Shown here piece after piece: positions 40,023 to 50,300 of a stretch of 64,000 nt of DNA (its first letter is position 1; each line of letters opens with the position of its first letter). The notes beneath the pieces were generated by a model. It saw only the letters and a program-made list of their open reading frames with translations. It had not been told where the DNA came from and ran no database searches. A program made the translations under genes and the position numbers. This DNA comes from Pempheris klunzingeri (Eukaryota > Chordata > Actinopteri > Acropomatiformes > Pempheridae), in the NCBI RefSeq assembly GCF_042242105.1, contig NC_092015.1, positions 13,905,535-13,969,534 of the forward strand, written 5' to 3'.

Positions 40023-40040
40023 ACTTCCGGTTGCCATCTT
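40023..40040 (+). promoter_or_regulatory. ETS (ACTTCCGG) and YY1 (GCCATCTT) motifs upstream of the unidentified gene
   Basis: ACTTCCGG at 40023-40030 and GCCATCTT at 40033-40040 are the usual motif pair of TATA-less housekeeping promoters and lie about 60-75 bp before the proposed start codon. Confidence 0.5.
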
Positions 40041-40098
40041 TAGCTCAACGTCTGAACTCAGGTGAAGGTGCCGAAATCTTTGTTATGTTTATAATCAA

Positions 40099-41559
40099 AT
40101 GTCGGGTAGTTTTCAAATGTCTTCCAAACAGCAGGTGAGTTTTCTTTATGTTAAATACCAGGCAGGCACTGTGGAGAACAATAATCTCCCTCATGTATAA
40201 TTGATAGTAAACTACAGGAGAGGGCTAACTGTGGCTAACGTTAGCAACGGAGCTAAGAGCGGTTAGCCCCGCTAGAGATGGTGAACTGTAACTTTAGTTT
40301 GGATAAGTAACTTAAAATGAGGTGAATTAGTAAGTTGGTAGCTGTGTGAACGATTACGAGGTAATATTTTCCAGTGGGGATTTTAATGCTAATGTGTGTC
40401 AATTGTTCAGTTACATGAGGACAGGGGAAAGTAAGGAACTGAAAATGGAAGATTGTTTTCTTAAGGTTTCCAGGTGATATTAATAACTGCACCTTTGTTA
40501 TTTTTAATTTAATGAGACAGTAGGTTCAATCTAATGTTTCCATTCCTAACTGTACCAAGCGTTAACCTTTTTTTCTGTACAGTACAATGTCTATTGAGAG
40601 CATAAATGACAATAAATGGAGATACTGTATGTAAGTTTTGCACTAAAAAGATTATAGCATAAGTATGAGATATGGTGTGATTCATCTACATGTGAACAGC
40701 AGACAGTGGTGAATAGTTGACAGCGATGCTGTAAAGTGCAGCTAATTTGAGGTTATATTTGGCAGGCTTTGGAGTTCATTCCTCCAAAGATGAAGTTAGG
40801 TCACGGTAGTTGTCAAACATATTCATTTTAATGTACAGTAATGGTCTGTTTCATTTCACCATGATCCACAGCTCTGCAACTTGCAGCAGCAAAGGCAGGA
40901 CGTGAGAGTTCACTGTGTCTACAGCTTTGTCGTTTACCTTTGAGGTAGGAGATCTAATGTTACATCCTTCACAGCGCAGCCGTGATGTTTCAGTGGATTA
41001 GAGTCAGACTATGACATTGGAAGAGAAAAGCTTTTTCATTTTTGACCTCTGCAACGACAAAAATGGCAATTTCACAAGTTACTAAAAACCAAGAGGAATC
41101 TCATGCAGAGCAAATTTTACTGAAGGAAGAGTATTCTAATGAGAAGAGAAGATACAAGAAGTAGGACTTGTTTTGTGTTATCTCTATTTAAAATATGTCT
41201 GTCTATGAGTTTTTGAAAATAGCTTGTTTAATATATAACATCAAAGCTTTCCTGAAATAAATGTTTTTTTTGGCAGTAAAGGACCAAAAAACTGTCTGGA
41301 AAATCCATGCACACATTTATATTATTGTTATTGATGGTAGTTAATACTACATTTGTATTGTTCCTTTTTGTTTGAGTCAATTAATCTGTGAAATTATTAA
41401 TCTTTGCCATAAAACACACATGCATGGCATTATGAATAATGGAAAAAGTCTAAGGTCATCATGTTGTTGGCTGTTAAATTGGACTAATTTATTTTTCCTT
41501 AGAAATGCGAACACCCCCCCGATAGCAGCAACAAGCACAGTGATCCTGAGGAGATTAAG
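40099..41559 (+). CDS. Start of an unidentified plus-strand gene: two short coding exons
   Basis: Exon 1 coding part 40099-40134 (12 codons, MSGSFQMSSKQQ) ends CAG|GTGAGT. Exon 2, 41503-41559 (19 codons, KCEHPPDSSNKHSDPEEIK), has a pyrimidine-rich acceptor and the donor AAG|GTAAAC. Both are multiples of three and join in phase 0, giving a polar, Ser/Lys/Glu-rich N-terminus with no signal peptide. The region upstream has ETS and YY1 motifs and the intron begins with GCTAACGTTAGC motifs, as at the known first exons of this window. I do not recognise the protein. An upstream ATG at 40088 opens a second frame that also stays open through exon 2 (MFIIKCRVVF...), so the frame is not certain. Further exons were not found up to 64000; the gene would continue after a very long intron. 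Confidence 0.45.
40222..40275. promoter_or_regulatory. GCTAACGTTAGC motif cluster in intron 1 of the unidentified gene
   Basis: GGCTAACTGTGGCTAACG, TTAGCAACGGAGCTAA and GGTTAGCCCCGCTAG in 54 bp, beginning 88 bp after the donor of the proposed exon 1. Confidence 0.45.
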
Positions 41560-41998
41560 GTAAACATGTATGACAGCACTGATGTGTCATTTTAGACAAA
41601 GAGTGTAAATGAGGCTCATTCACCCATAAGTCTGCCCAGGTTTACCTTTAAGAAAACAACTGACTTTATGTTTCTGTGGTACATGTTGAATCAAACCAGT
41701 TCCAGAGAGATGTCTCCGTTTGATGTCTCACAGTTAGTGGCACAGAGGTCAGTGCGAGAGGTACTTGCCATCTTTTGCATCCTTGGGCCATCCTTTGTCG
41801 TCTGGCTGAATACCAGAATAGGACGGGTGGAATCGGAGGTGGAATTGATGCTACATCAAAGTGCCAAATCCACATTTTGGGAGGATTGAAGAGAACTACA
41901 TTATAGACAATACTAGATGAGTTGGACTACAGACAGATATGTGATGCCAGAATTTTGAGAGCTTCCAGCGTCTATGGTAATTTGTAACCTAAACAAGT

Positions 41999-42034
41999 TA
42001 TCTCTGACACCTACACTTGTAGGTGTCAGAGATA
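41999..42034. repeat. Perfect 17-bp inverted repeat with 2-base loop
   Basis: TATCTCTGACACCTACA (41999-42015), CT, then the exact reverse complement (42018-42034). A smaller perfect hairpin (AAGCCAATTA, CCC, TAATTGGCTT) follows at 42227-42249, and a third (TCAGTCTAGA with 6-base loop) lies near 43559-43584. Confidence 0.9.
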
Positions 42035-45000
42035 TAGAGGAGACTCACTTATTTTCCACAGAGGTATTCACAAGGCAGGGATGGCAAATGGATTTGCAAG
42101 AATCGTCTTATATTGCTTCCCTCCAAATGAATGGACTGAAATTTTCATCGTATGATGTTATTGTCAGCCTGTGTTACAGTGAACGTTTGTTTTGTATAAT
42201 GTGACAATAGTTTTCTTTAAAATAACAAGCCAATTACCCTAATTGGCTTAATGTTATGCTAATGTTGTTTCATTGACTGCAAGAAATCAGACCTATGGAG
42301 GCGGTTATTTTGTTAATGTGTCTTGTAAGTAGACATTTAAACCAATAATTTCATGACATCCACCCATCAACCAATCTTCAGTTTTTAGATTCAATATGTT
42401 GAATCTTAGTGTTGGTGTTAGTGTTGGAGACTTTCTGAATACAGTTTAAACTGGGCTGTAACATATAGACTGTGCTAACAAACTGTAAGACAGATATACA
42501 TGTTGCAAACTTTTTTAGTATGATTATTATTCTTACAAGTTTCAATAGCACTGGAGTAACCTCTGCTCAAGTACACTGATTTTATTTTTTCATCCAAGAC
42601 AAGAAAGCTAAGAACTGACAATAAGGCTAATGTTTGATTATTATTCCAGCTGCAAAATAGTGGAGTGATCTTCTGTGAATTGCACAAGTAACAGCATTGC
42701 GTCAACATAACGTCAGAGGATCTCAGTTATGTGGCCACATGTGGCCATGAATGACAACAACAGGTAGTTCGTAGAGCGATTAGCATAAAAAGGGGAAACC
42801 CAACGTGCATTTTTGACTAAACCCCCAGTCAGTGCAGTGTAAAACTGGGTTTGTGTGCCAGAATATGCAGCTGTGCAGCACCCAATGTGTGAAAACAGCA
42901 CGGAACTATCAATCATTTCATGCAGGAACACTTAACTCTTCACATTATCTATTATAAAAGTAGTTAGTTAGTAGTTGTTACCAGTAACGCGAATAAGCAT
43001 GTTATACTAGCCTTTGTTGGGATCTGAATTAGAGCTATATCTGTAATAAACTGTGGACATCTGGTGTGTGTGTGTGCCAGCTGAACTATATTGCTGTTTT
43101 TTACAATAATATGTCCAGCATTTTTTAGATATTGTATAGTAGAGGGTTGGGAAACACGTTGAGATATCTAATGCATAGTTCTTAGTTCCTTATTGTAAGT
43201 ACCATCGACATTTATCAACATTTTATAAGACACCGCGGTACCTTTCACTCAGCCAAATGTTTGCAGTATTAGGTCACATGCAGTAGGCTGTTCAAAAGCA
43301 TGGAGCCAGACTGCACATCTGAATTTTATTATCATGAAACACTGTTTCCATGAATGAAATTGAGATATATAGGGATAGAGTGGTATGTTAGTATGTTAAG
43401 TTGGATTTTTAAAAAAAAAACAAGGTAGATGTGTATCCTGGCTGCTTTAGAGATTCACACAATACAAATAACAGGGATATGACAAATATGTTGTGCTATT
43501 TCATCTCAGGGTCGTACTAATACTTGACACAGTGTTGTTTTCACAAGATGTCGAAGATCAGTCTAGAGTTGAGTCTAGACTGAAAAGTGTATTTGGCAAA
43601 AATGCAAGAGTGCAAAACATGTCACTAATGTATTAGATGTAAGGATGTTGTCAGAGGGCCCATTCATTGTAGAAGATAACAACAGATGGTTTTACTTGAG
43701 GGGGGAAATCCTGCAGGGTTTATTTTTCTGTGGCTTTTGCTTGTTCGAGGATATTCTCATGGTGGTTGGTGTTTATTATGCAGATACACGCATCTCCAAA
43801 CCGGCAGGGTGTTCCAGTAAGATTATGAGTTCCTCCAAAAGAGATGATGCCGTCAATATCATGGAAAGATATTCTGACAGAATGTGGCAAACATTGCTTC
43901 CATATGAGAGTGATTTCCTGCTCATGTTCAAAGTCAACAACGTCAGAAAGTAAAAATGCCCCGAAAAGTCAATGAGGCATGTTTTCCTTGTCTTTTGGTT
44001 GAGCCTAGATTGATAGATACATGTCAAATTATGGTGTCTGATTTTAAGCAGGTGAGACAAACTCCATGACATAACATCACTTTCTTAATGAAATGCACTG
44101 ATTTTGTTGGAATCGAGCTCATGAGAAACAGAAAACAGTGTCGATGACTACATTGTTTGGAAGTGCTCTAGTCCGTGCTTACATTTTACCTCATTGTTAC
44201 CACAGAATAATCGATAAAATGTGATGTGTATGACATGTCCAAGGCCCTATGTCCTGAACAGAGGTTTACCTAGAGATTACAGTTGGCATGCTTTAAAAGC
44301 GGTGCTACAACACTATCTTTGTTCCAGCTGCTATTAACCTCTTTCATCAATATTCTGTAACATCATGAATTCACTCATTGTTCAAGAGTTAAATTTATGG
44401 CAGTATTATTATTATTATTATTTTGTTTTTTTTCAAGCTTTTAAAAACAATACTTCCATGTTGGTGTATTCCGGGAAGGCAGAACCACGGGTGGTGATAT
44501 GCAGCACGTGTGAAATTACTCCACCATTTGGCCAGCACCATAAATCAACAAAGCTAATGCTTGGAAAGGGCCAGAAATCTGTTTATGGCTGAAGTTAGGG
44601 AAACAATCACTCCAGATCATAGTCCTGGAAGCTGCGTTCCATTTGTAATATTTGTGTCCAAAATTTGTTGGAGAAAGGGTCATACCGAAAGGTTAGGAGC
44701 ATTGTTTTGTCTTCATGAACTGTCCATATTCCCAAAGCATAATGAAACACGGCCTCCACCAAGCCATGTTTTCATTTACAGTAATCCACTGAAGTCACTG
44801 TTATACTCCTCTGATTGACATCTTGACCTTTGGCTCCAAAATATTGTGACTCTGCTCTTAGATTTGACTTTTCAAGAAGTCTATGAATTAAATAATGTGA
44901 AGACTTTCTTCTATGTTAGACACTCAGACTCTTCCTGAAACCAGATTAGATTGTAAATATCCACCCACTCTGTCCAGAGATGTACGTTGAACCACTCTGT

Positions 45001-45767
45001 TATCACTGTAGCAGTCATCACAACAGCTAATAGGTTATGTGTAGTATGGCAGTGTACTCATAACTGGGCTGTAATACTATCTGTCTGTAATCCTGCTAAG
45101 TTTTTCCCAACTGCAATCATGAGCACAATGTTGCAGTCTGGTTTGTCAACACATTACATTCTTTAGCAGTGCTTTTGCTGGATGTTATTTGACCGTGTAT
45201 TGGGCATTAGACTCTGCCAACCCGGCTTTGATGTCTCTCCACTGTAGTTTCAACATCCGAAAGGCCAAACACTCAAACAGATGTAATCATTTGGTGCACT
45301 TTGTGCCAACATGACCTTGAAATTAAGGAGGATTGATTCAGTCTTTTGAGTTTTGATCCTCCCCAGATGTGAATCATTTAGTGCCTCAGTATTCACTAGA
45401 AAAACCAGTCTGACACGATGACCGTGCTTGTCTGTTCTGTGATAAACATGATTAATGTTTGGTGTGCGTGTGTGAGGGCGCCAATAAGGTTAGATCAGGT
45501 ATTGTTATTGGTTTGTCAACATTTAATTTCATCACATCCAGTTTTGTCCAGCAGACACGCTGATTCTTATTCAGCTGATGAATTTACTGTAAACATTTAG
45601 ATTTTTTTTGTAAATTGTTTTATTCATAGTTTTACATTTATTTAATCTACATTAGCTCCTTTTCAGGGTTGAGATGTAGTCAAAGCGTAGTCAAAATATC
45701 ATCAGTGAATGGCATGTGACGCCACAGAGATCAAGACAGTTTCATGTTTTATAGATTGCGTATGGTA

Positions 45768-46343
45768 AGTTTTTTTCCTTCCAACTCGAAAAGCATCAGT
45801 CTACAGACACCTCCCCCCACCTATCATGTTTTTGTTTATTTCAGTTTATCTCAGCGTGATTTGCACAGGGGTCATTTTTGCATAATGACATAGGCCAGGG
45901 CCCAGTTAATAATTAAATATTAACATTTATCAGATGAAACAAATAGCCCATTTCAACAAGACTTGAACGCTTGCCCGCTGCAAGTAATATATCATGTCAA
46001 GCAAGTAAAGCGTAGTCACATGTCAGGGACTGGGCAAAAATAAAAACGGAAAAATAAAATCTCAAACCTCAGATTTTCTTCACACCACACCTGCTTTGTG
46101 ATTTTAATCAATAATTTTTTCTTAGAAATAAACTACAAGAAATGACTCTGCTAATGTAAACCTGTGTTTTAGAGCTGTACCTTTCTCTGTTTGAGATGCT
46201 GGAATAAGTGAGTCCTGCTGCTGCTTTTAGTCATCACAGACTGAAGACAAACTTTACAGCAGACAGCGGGTTGATTGAGGTCGGACACTGCAGAACAAGT
46301 TTTTTCCTTCCAACTCAAAAAGTGTGTTGGAAGGAAAAAAACT
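45768..46343. mobile_element. Possible inverted-repeat element with AGTTTTTTTCCTTCCAAC ends
   Basis: AGTTTTTTTCCTTCCAACTC at 45768-45787 has its 18-bp reverse complement GTTGGAAGGAAAAAAACT at 46326-46343. A further near-identical direct copy sits at 46298-46314 and forms an 17-bp hairpin with the right end over an 11-base loop. The 576-bp span could be a MITE with a subterminal repeat, or a chance association of a polypyrimidine repeat. No target duplication read. Confidence 0.4.
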
Positions 46344-46444
46344 GTGCAAACTATGCAAATGTAGTTCGCACAGTTACCAGTTTTGCCAAGTAAGTTAATG
46401 TTTTAAGTTTGTAATTGTAATTGTAAACAGTCATTAGCGTTACT

Positions 46445-46670
46445 GTGTACAATAAAGCATGTCAAATGTCGCTCAAGAATTTCCCTTTTTCCGTTAGTGA
46501 GGACAGCTTTACTGACCTGGGTGCTTGTGCCACTTACAAGTACAAGGATATGTTTAACTTTTTTAAAAGAGCGTTCAGCAGGGCCAAACAGGACATGGCG
46601 AGATGGCCAGCCCTCCCCATGTCACTCGGTGGGATCAGTTCTGCTGCTGAAATGAAATCTATCGACTGAC
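46445..46670 (+). mobile_element. LINE (L1/Tx1-type) ORF2 fragment
   Basis: The frame reads ...FNFFKRAFSRAKQDMARWPAL then PMSLGGISSAAEMKSID, matching the conserved L1-clade stretch 'DLxRWxxLPLSLxGRIxxIKM' after the reverse-transcriptase core. Only about 70 codons remain and flanking sequence is unrecognisable; severely truncated and old. Confidence 0.55.
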
Positions 46671-46806
46671 GTTCGGTTCGCGGTGCCTGACAGCAGGCTG
46701 TGCTATTTGAAAATTGGATGGAGTTCAGTCCAACACTAGTTTTTATTGTAAATTAGAAAATGGTTGGCGGGCAGTAAGTTGAGTATAAGTATGTAAACAC
46801 AATTTA

Positions 46807-46880
46807 GACTTGTTCAGCTTGGTTAATTGTTTCCTCTTGAATCGATAACCCCAGGGATACGAGTTCAAATACCATTGTCA
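46807..46880 (+). other. tRNA-like relic (possible tRNA pseudogene or SINE head)
   Basis: The text has a D-arm-like 'cagcttggttaatt', an anticodon-arm-like 'tcctcttgaatcgataa' and a T-arm/box-B-like 'cgagttcaaatacc' at roughly correct spacing, but the acceptor stem does not pair well. It is not an intact tRNA gene. Confidence 0.25.
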
Positions 46881-48764
46881 TGCATTTGGGAGGTTTATAT
46901 TCATAGTACGCTGCTGATGATCTGTGCAAATGAATTATACATTTGGCTTTTGCCATAGAGGAGCATCTCCTTTAAGTCTTTCCACGACACTAGCACAGCT
47001 AAACCAACAGCCGGAGGCCACTGCAGACAGTTAGAAGGATCATCAATTTATTTAGCAGAAAGCACTTTCACCTAACTTTTCATATATTAAAGCAGGCTTG
47101 TAGTTGATGGACTGCATGACCCCTGCACATGTTCTGTGGAGTGATATTTTCCTTAGACCTGTTATTCAGGGAGCCGTAAAAACAACGAGAGATCCACCTC
47201 AAGAAAAATGTGACGCCACTTGTGATCCAGTCGCGAAATAGTGAAACAAACGTAGAGTCCCATTGTGAGTTTGTGACAGTGACATATAACATGGGAGGTT
47301 TATTTGAATGTGATCTCATAATTCTGGCTCTCCAGTTCATCAGCTGCCTTAATGTTATTCCTGGAAAATACATTAGGTTGCCTGGTTGACAAAAGTGAAC
47401 ATTAGTTATTGTTAGCACCTGAAATATTACAGAAGAGATTTCAAATCATATACATTCACTGAATTACGCGTCTATGCTGCTTTTCTCAAGTGCTAGAGTG
47501 TTATCATCTGAAGCTGGTCGCTACACTATATTTGTGATTTGATGTTAGAAAATCACAACCTTCTGGTTGGGACACCTTAGGCACTCCACACATAGCCAGG
47601 TGTTAGTCTGTATTGTGCCATGATGGTAAAGTTTATTGATGTGGGTGTTCTAAAGTGTTTGTACAGAAGTGCCTTTGTCTCATCTCTTACGTATCAAACT
47701 CAACAATACATAGACTTGATGGTGTGGTTTTATTGTTTCCATATTCAGTTTAAATAGTTTGGAAGGATTGGACAACTCTACCAGTGTATGTGTAACTCAA
47801 CCACTCTCTGTTATTTGAAAATAACACGTAGTGCTCATTCTTCAAACACAGTAGAGTTTCAGTAGAGTATAACATGAACTGATAAATGCCAGATAGTTTG
47901 CAGTTGTCTCACCCACATGATTTGACCATTGAGGCATAATGTCAGTGACTAACTGTTCCTGTCTAGAAGCACATTTAATCCATAATTGTATGTGAGTTGA
48001 CTAATATACCCTGATATCCTCTAAACAGTTCAGACAGTAGGCTGTGTGTTGTGGGCCTCTCGCCTTGCCAGTACCTGGTGTCTGCTGTTTTAATACTGAC
48101 TCAGAATCATGAACAGAACCTGAGAGGTTTCCACCCGATGATGTAAAGAACGAAAACAGGTGGCAAACATTATACCGCAATTTTTCCACTCGCACTGTTA
48201 TTTCCCACTTTATTCGTTGCGTGTTGACATATCTTCGACAGCTCACCGTCCTCACCTCCAGAGTTTGGCATCAGATTAACACAACACTCATTTTCTCTCA
48301 AGTGGTGATTCTGTAATCACGTAGAATGGGATTTATTTTTCAACTACTAACAGGAGATTTGAACACCTGAAATTTAGTGTTATTCAGAATTGCATTATTT
48401 TCACCCCATTATTAATACCCAAATTAATGCATAAATTCAATGCCTTTAATAATTGTAAAATGTTAACTCTAAGAAAGTATGTGGAAAATTGCATAATTAC
48501 AATTTTAAATTGAAAATGGCTTGAAATGAATGTGCCTATGCTCATTCTTCACTTCCCATATTCCCATATTCTGCTCATTTCTGAGTTCATACTTGGGATT
48601 GTAGGTCCCACTAGAACAGGTCTAAATGGTTTAATGTTCAAAAAAACACATTATTTATGGCACATCATGCTGCTGCAGCTGTTTTCAGCTGTCTGAACGC
48701 TCTGTTTTTGAAGCACAGAATAATCTGTGTCCGCTTTGTGTCTCTGGGAGTTGGTGTTGGTGAG

Positions 48765-49012
48765 GAAAAAACAATGGCGGACCACGAGGTAGATTTAGGA
48801 GAGCAGTCGACTTGCTGAAGGCCTGGAGGAGGTCACATGATCGGCACATCTCCCTAAAATGCCAAATGCAGATGGAGTGTTTTTCACACACATTAACTGA
48901 AAGATGGAGCAGGAGAAAAAGAGAGACGAAGGTCTTTTCTCATAGTTTGGCGGTCTCTAAGCACACAGACATTAAAAAGTGAATTTTGTATAATATGAGA
49001 CCTATAATTTGA
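48765..49012 (+). repeat. Interspersed repeat, copy B (sister of 14925-15155)
   Basis: 'gaaaaaacaatggcggacca', 'tttttcacacacattaactg', 'aaagatggagcaggagaaaa', 'ggtcttttctcatagtttgg', 'cggtctctaagcacaca' and 'ataatatgagaccta' follow the same order as in phkg1 intron 2. This copy is fuller in its middle. Confidence 0.65.
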
Positions 49013-49929
49013 TTGTGTGTGACCTCGTCAGATAATCCACGAAGGAACGGTAATTTTTTTGATACCCAATTTTTAGTGGCAGAAAAAAAGTTACACAAGT
49101 TAACATAAAGACACGAGAATTTTCCAGCACGTCCCACTTTTTCATGTGAACATGTTCAAATAACCTTAAAGTTGAAATGTGTTTTCCTTATATGTGAAAA
49201 ACGACTTAAATAAACCTGTTCTGTAGCTCACGACAAAGATGTTTCCATGCTCTCCCACTCAAAATAATGCTCTCAGTATGTTAACCAAATAGTAGAAAAT
49301 CACACCTCTTGTTTGAATGTTGTTTCAGATGGTAATTTATGCCTCTGTACTGAAGACATGTCTTTAGGCTTACAGTCATCATGTTTCTGCATTAATACAA
49401 TATTACAGATTTCAAGGGTAAGCTACTCGGCCAGTGTGGTGACAGACAGGACACACAGCAGTGCAGCTAAATGCTTATCATTTTATTGTTTTTACTGTGT
49501 TTAGCTTTCCCAGAACTGCTTAATTCTATTGAGACAGATTAATTAACTTCTAAATCAGAGGTCATGTGAAATTACTGGCAGCACGTCACCTTGTGCTCTC
49601 TTTCTCATTCATCTATAGTGAAGAAAAATGGTTCTACAGGAAAAATCATGTGAAAAATGTGGTGTTAAAATGTTTGTATGTTCGTTAGAGGTAAAATGCA
49701 GGTTGTGAGCCTGGAGAAGTACAAAGGCTTCTCGTGTGTGTCTGTCTAACATGACACTGGATGACTATGATACCAGGATGCAAAGGCTGGAGAAGGGAGC
49801 TGCAAGCAGAAGCATAAGGACGTGTGCGAAGCAAAGTGTTTAATGTATCATGTGGTTTAGCACACTAGTTAGAGTAGATTTTGAAAGTATCCAACAGAAC
49901 AAAAAAAAAGTCCATCGGCTCATTTCAGG

Positions 49930-50300
49930 CTTTCGTTCAAAGTCACTCCCCTAAAACACATGAGCGCGCGCTGCCTCTTGACACTGATGAGAAGACCGGC
50001 CACCACCACCGGGTCTCTTGCTTCCTCTGCGCACCGCTGACTGACGGCCTGTCTCAGCTTTTCAGTCTGACAAATAAACAACTCTCATAAATGCAACAAT
50101 CCTAAAAACACAAGCAAAACAGCCGTCATGAACATAACATTACATTTTAGCTCAAAGGTACTGCTACTTGACACACATTTGTTAGCTGCTACTAACTTTA
50201 GTTAGGTCCGGTGTGCTTTGTGCTGGGTATGTCACCATATTCTGTAGCTGAGCTGTGGTCTAATTTAATTTTGGCGGCACTTTCTCTGCCACTCATGTGT
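49930..50300 (+). repeat. Interspersed repeat, copy B (sister of 16560-16770)
   Basis: 'caaagtcactcccctaaaac' near the start and 'ctttctctgccactc' near the end match the phkg1 intron 5 copy in the same orientation. Confidence 0.45.

Noticed and set aside
41063-41164. 33-codon frame MAISQVTKNQEE inside intron 1 of the unidentified gene
   Set aside because: Polar and superficially protein-like, but it ends at a stop inside a poor donor and does not join either micro-exon in phase.
43645-43953. 102-codon open frame MLSEGPFIVEDNN
   Set aside because: No domain, promoter or splice context; length is expected by chance in this much sequence.
47080-47418. 112-codon minus-strand open frame
   Set aside because: No recognisable homology or gene context.
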